The notes beneath the pieces were generated by a model. It saw only the letters and a program-made list of their open reading frames with translations, ran no database searches and was not told where the DNA came from. The position numbers and the translations under genes were made by a program. DNA of 64,000 nt from Vagococcus acidifermentans (GTDB taxonomy: Bacteria; Bacillota; Bacilli; Lactobacillales; Vagococcaceae): NCBI RefSeq assembly GCF_003987655.1, contig NZ_NGKC01000010.1, positions 62,001 to 126,000 on the forward strand, in the 5' to 3' direction. Positions 61,236 through 64,000 of the stretch are shown here, one piece after another. How positions within the stretch are numbered: the first letter of the stretch is position 1; each line of letters opens with the position of its first letter.

Positions 61236-62123
61236 ATGACAGAAAACATGTTGGATATAACTAATTTGACTATCTGGGTGGCTAAAAAAGATGCACCGAA
61301 AAAGATGCTGATTCATGACATACAAATGACAGTCCCAAAAGGTGAAATTGTGGGTATTGTCGGCGAGTCCGGAAGCGGCAAGAGCATCACCATGAAAAGT
61401 TTGATGCATATCCTGCCTGAGAACGTGGAAACCGCCAATGCCGGTTTTCTTTTCAATAACCGGCCGGTCGGACCGCAAGAGCGAATCCCTGCCGCGATGA
61501 TTTTCCAGGACCCGATGACAGCGCTGAACCCGCTGCGGACGATCGGCTACCATCTGGTAGAAGTGATTCGCCGCTCGGAAAAGATGAGCAAAAAAGAGGC
61601 AGAACAACTGGCAGCGGCTGAGCTTGCTAAAGTCGGCATCACGATGCCTGAAAAACGTCTCCGGCAGTACCCGCACGAACTTTCTGGTGGGATGCGCCAG
61701 CGCGTGATGATTGCGATGGCCCTTTTGGCAAAACCGGAACTGTTGATTGCCGATGAACCGACCACGGCACTTGATGTCACGATCCAAGCCCAAATTTTGT
61801 CACTGATTCGTCGGCTGCAGAGAGAAGAACAGCTGACAGTTATTCTGGTGACGCATGATTTCGGTGTCGTAGCCGGAATGTGTCAAAGCATCAAAGTGAT
61901 GTATCAGGGCAGAATTGTCGAAGAAGGGACGACGGAGGAAATATTTTACGATCCGCGTCATGACTATACTAAAAATCTGCTGAAAGCTATTCCGACTGGC
62001 GAAAAAGGCAAGCGGCTGTATTCGCTGGGCAGTTCTTCTTCCGACAGCACGGAGTCCGATGCCGTTTACACATTTCAGCAAGTATCACCGACACACCGGT
62101 ACCTTGTGAAGCAGGAGGGATAG
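61236..62123 (+). CDS. oppD: Oligopeptide ABC transporter ATPase OppD
   Basis: A 295-residue ATPase with Walker A GESGSGKS (about 45-52), Q-loop MIFQDPMTALNP, signature LSGGMRQRVMIAMAL and Walker B LLIADEPTTALD. It is shorter than many OppD proteins (~340) because the C-terminal oligo-HPY region is brief and Ser-rich. Three nt follow OppC's stop. Confidence 0.94.
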   Translation: MTENMLDITNLTIWVAKKDAPKKMLIHDIQMTVPKGEIVGIVGESGSGKSITMKSLMHILPENVETANAGFLFNNRPVGPQERIPAAMIFQDPMTALNPLRTIGYHLVEVIRRSEKMSKKEAEQLAAAELAKVGITMPEKRLRQYPHELSGGMRQRVMIAMALLAKPELLIADEPTTALDVTIQAQILSLIRRLQREEQLTVILVTHDFGVVAGMCQSIKVMYQGRIVEEGTTEEIFYDPRHDYTKNLLKAIPTGEKGKRLYSLGSSSSDSTESDAVYTFQQVSPTHRYLVKQEG

Positions 62124-62125
62124 CA

Positions 62126-63034
62126 ATGGCTGACACATTAGTCGAAGTCAATCAGTTAAAAAAATATTTTACAGTAAAAAAAGGCACGATCAAAACAGAA
62201 GTCAAAGCTGTGGATGACGTGTCGTTCACAATAAACAAAGGCGAAACGTTAGGATTAGTCGGCGAATCGGGAAGCGGTAAAACCACGTTGGGCCGTACCA
62301 TCATTCAGCTGGAACAGCCGACTGCCGGCAGCATCAGTTATGCCGGTCAACATCTGACAGGCCTTTCGTTTAAAGGGCGGAAAGAGATTCAGAAGAACAT
62401 GCAAATTATTTTTCAAGACCCGTATTCCTCTTTGAATCCAAGCATGACCGCCTTGCAGCTAGTCATGGAGCCGCTGCAGCTGCGGATGGGCAGAAGCGAG
62501 GCAGCCGAACACGCGGCCAATATGTTGAACAGTGTGGGTATCACTGGCAGTGACATTCATAAATATCCGCGCGAATTCAGCGGCGGACAACGCCAGCGCA
62601 TTGGCATTGCCCGAGCGGTTGTCGTCAATCCGGAATTTATTTTGTGCGACGAGCCGATTTCTGCACTGGACGTGTCCATTCAAGCACAAATCATTAATTT
62701 ACTGATTGATTTGCAGCAAGAGCTGGGATTGACGTACTTGTTTATTTCCCATGATTTATCCATGGTCCGCTATATTTCTGACCGGATTGCTGTGATGTAT
62801 CTTGGCAAGCTGGTCGAGCTGGGCCCGACTGACAGGATCTTTGACAACCCGTTGCATGCTTATACTAAAAAACTGTTGTCGGCTATCCCGATTCCCGATC
62901 CGGTCAAGGCCCGGACGGCATTTGAACAACAAGAAGGACAGCTTGCCCAAATCGTCCCGCCTGATGCAGGGGCAACCGAATGGCTGGAAGCTGAGCCTGA
63001 ACATTTTGTATTGAAGGAGCTGGAAAACGAATGA
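62126..63034 (+). CDS. oppF: Oligopeptide ABC transporter ATPase OppF
   Basis: A 302-residue ATPase: Walker A GESGSGKTTLGR (about 45-56), Q-loop IIFQDPYSSLNPSMT, signature FSGGQRQRIGIARAV, Walker B FILCDEPISALD, H-loop YLFISHDLS. It pairs with OppD. The osmC-family gene starts inside its stop (ATGA). Confidence 0.95.
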   Translation: MADTLVEVNQLKKYFTVKKGTIKTEVKAVDDVSFTINKGETLGLVGESGSGKTTLGRTIIQLEQPTAGSISYAGQHLTGLSFKGRKEIQKNMQIIFQDPYSSLNPSMTALQLVMEPLQLRMGRSEAAEHAANMLNSVGITGSDIHKYPREFSGGQRQRIGIARAVVVNPEFILCDEPISALDVSIQAQIINLLIDLQQELGLTYLFISHDLSMVRYISDRIAVMYLGKLVELGPTDRIFDNPLHAYTKKLLSAIPIPDPVKARTAFEQQEGQLAQIVPPDAGATEWLEAEPEHFVLKELENE

Positions 63035-63420
63035 CAGAAAAAATTGAGTTGATAAGAGGACAAGACGGTATCGAACTGCCATTTTCCGGCGGCAACTGGG
63101 TGTTGTTGCGGGACAAAGGCTATTCGCCGGTTCAGATGCTGGTGGCCGCTGCCGGAGCTTGCGGAGCATATGTCTATGAGAGTATTTTGACAAAATCGCA
63201 TGTGCCGTTTACCTTTCATGGTGTCACTGTCGATTATGTCCGTGACGAGTCTATAGTAAGCCAGCCGGTCAAAGAAATTGCCATCACATTTGAGGTCAGT
63301 GTTGAAGAGAGCTATCAGGGGAAAGCAGAGCGCATTCTCAAGCTGGTAGCCAAACATTGCCCGGTCATCCAGTCGCTGGACCCTGCCATTCAAATTCAGG
63401 AAACAGTGGCCTTTCGCTAA
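63031..63420 (+). CDS. OsmC/Ohr-family peroxiredoxin-like protein
   Basis: A 129-residue OsmC-fold protein with the two conserved cysteines in AAGACGAYV (about C47) and AKHCPVIQSL (about C110), which reduce organic hydroperoxides in the family. It is translationally coupled to oppF, an unusual partner; this may be chance operon growth or a link between peptide uptake and thiol/redox state. Confidence 0.9.
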   Translation: MTEKIELIRGQDGIELPFSGGNWVLLRDKGYSPVQMLVAAAGACGAYVYESILTKSHVPFTFHGVTVDYVRDESIVSQPVKEIAITFEVSVEESYQGKAERILKLVAKHCPVIQSLDPAIQIQETVAFR

Positions 63421-63422
63421 AA

Positions 63423-63460
63423 AAATCCGCATACCGGTTCAAGGTATGCGGATTTTTTTT
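63423..63460. terminator. Bidirectional terminator after the opp operon
   Basis: ATCCGCATACC (63425-63435) and GGTATGCGGAT (63443-63453) with A-run before and T-run after; serves both convergent genes. Confidence 0.92.
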
Positions 63461-64000
63461 AATGAGTTTCCGGCGTGATTTCCCACGATGCCGGTCCAAA
63501 ATAAAGCAGCAGTTTATCTGCTTGTGAGAGGCGGAAGGTGACAGTCAGTTCCTGACGCGTCTGTTTGGCCAGCTCCTCCAAATCATCAGTGATTTTCTCC
63601 AGCGCTTCCTGATTGCCGTCGGCGTCAGTCAATGACAGGTTATCCTTCAGGTTGATGGCCTCTTCAGTGTCATTGTCAATCGTCAACCGGATATCAATCG
63701 TCTGCCGGTCTTCTGCCAGTGTGTAGCTGTCGAGGGTCACTTTCAAACCGTTGGCAAAATCAATGGTTTCGCCAACGTCAAAAACATCATCGTCAGTCAC
63801 TTGGCTATTCTCAGTTGCAGGGGTCTCTGCCGGCGGCGCCAACAAAAATTGATTAGGAATAAACGCCAGCTCGATTTTGGTAGACAAACTGTCGGTGTCG
63901 ACATAAGTTGCAGCCGTCAGCTTGTCGGCTGTCAGCACCAAGGCTGTTTTTTCGTCAAACCCGTTGGCCTGTAGTTTGAATGTCCCGTTAGTAATGTCGC
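63459..64000 (-). CDS. Protein of unknown function, 3' part (DUF4352/DUF5067-like)
   Basis: The frame is open to the right edge, so only the last ~180 residues are seen; the TTG at 63941 is not the true start. The visible part holds an immunoglobulin-like beta segment (DFANGLKVTLDSYTLAEDR, IDIRLTIDNDTEEAINL, NLSLTDADGNQ) as in DUF4352/DUF5067 extracytoplasmic domains, often in lipoproteins. Signal peptide, if any, lies outside. Confidence 0.65.
   Translation of the reverse strand, partial: DITNGTFKLQANGFDEKTALVLTADKLTAATYVDTDSLSTKIELAFIPNQFLLAPPAETPATENSQVTDDDVFDVGETIDFANGLKVTLDSYTLAEDRQTIDIRLTIDNDTEEAINLKDNLSLTDADGNQEALEKITDDLEELAKQTRQELTVTFRLSQADKLLLYFGPASWEITPETH

Overview
The window looks like chromosome from a low-GC Gram-positive coccus of the order Lactobacillales, most likely Enterococcaceae or a close relative. 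The evidence is the gene order pbp1a-recU / gpsB-rnpB-ypsC, tdk-prfA-prmC-sua5-glyA-upp, recJ-apt and rpoE-[pyrG position]-fba-murA-rho-rpmE, a type B RNase P RNA, AGGAGG-type ribosome binding sites, many GTG/TTG starts and WxL surface proteins. No tRNA, rRNA, CRISPR array or intact insertion sequence was seen. Species cannot be named from the sequence alone.

Layout. 1-1411: tail of a polyol-type dehydrogenase, then an RpiB-like isomerase and a ribulose-phosphate epimerase (end of a pentose/pentitol operon). 1547-14051: core cell-wall, translation, nucleotide and one-carbon genes, with rnpB and a striking cluster of DnaA boxes before and inside sua5. 14093-23511: a polysaccharide deacetylase, recJ-apt, small metabolic enzymes, an HD phosphohydrolase overlapping a LipL-type octanoyltransferase, and RNA polymerase delta. 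23760-29492: an aldehyde dehydrogenase in the place where relatives have pyrG, then fba, murA (with a possible leader attenuator), rho and rpmE2. 29911-35928: a WxL cell-surface cluster (damaged-looking LPXTG protein, three small WxL proteins, a lectin/MucBP/WxL protein, and a DUF916/DUF3324 anchor protein). 36183-38590: a lipoprotein M13 peptidase and a small zinc-ribbon-like protein.

38744-50541 is the most unusual part: a catabolic island. It holds a complete glucitol-family PTS (IIBC, IIC, GutM, IIA), a COG4091-type NAD(P) oxidoreductase with a SAF domain (the family that contains the DXR-like 'DRL' reductoisomerases), an acetoin-dehydrogenase-like E1alpha/E1beta/E2 complex, two SorC-family regulators, and a second operon of class II aldolase, archaeal-type triosephosphate-isomerase-like protein and YjbQ. 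Divergent promoters, cre-like sites and repeated operators can be read between the units. My working hypothesis, which is inference, is that the PTS imports and phosphorylates a branched polyol such as 2-C-methyl-D-erythritol, the DRL-like enzyme turns the phosphate into 1-deoxy-D-xylulose 5-phosphate, and the E1/E2 complex cleaves that to acetyl-CoA and glyceraldehyde 3-phosphate. A domain V/VI remnant of a group II intron lies at the edge of this island.

50766-64000: nadE, an LtaS-like transferase, ttcA, a yybP-ykoY manganese riboswitch with its terminator in front of a P-type cation ATPase (so probably a Mn exporter), a small helical protein, an opp-type peptide ABC transporter with an OsmC-family gene in the same operon, and the 3' end of an unknown gene on the minus strand running off the right edge.
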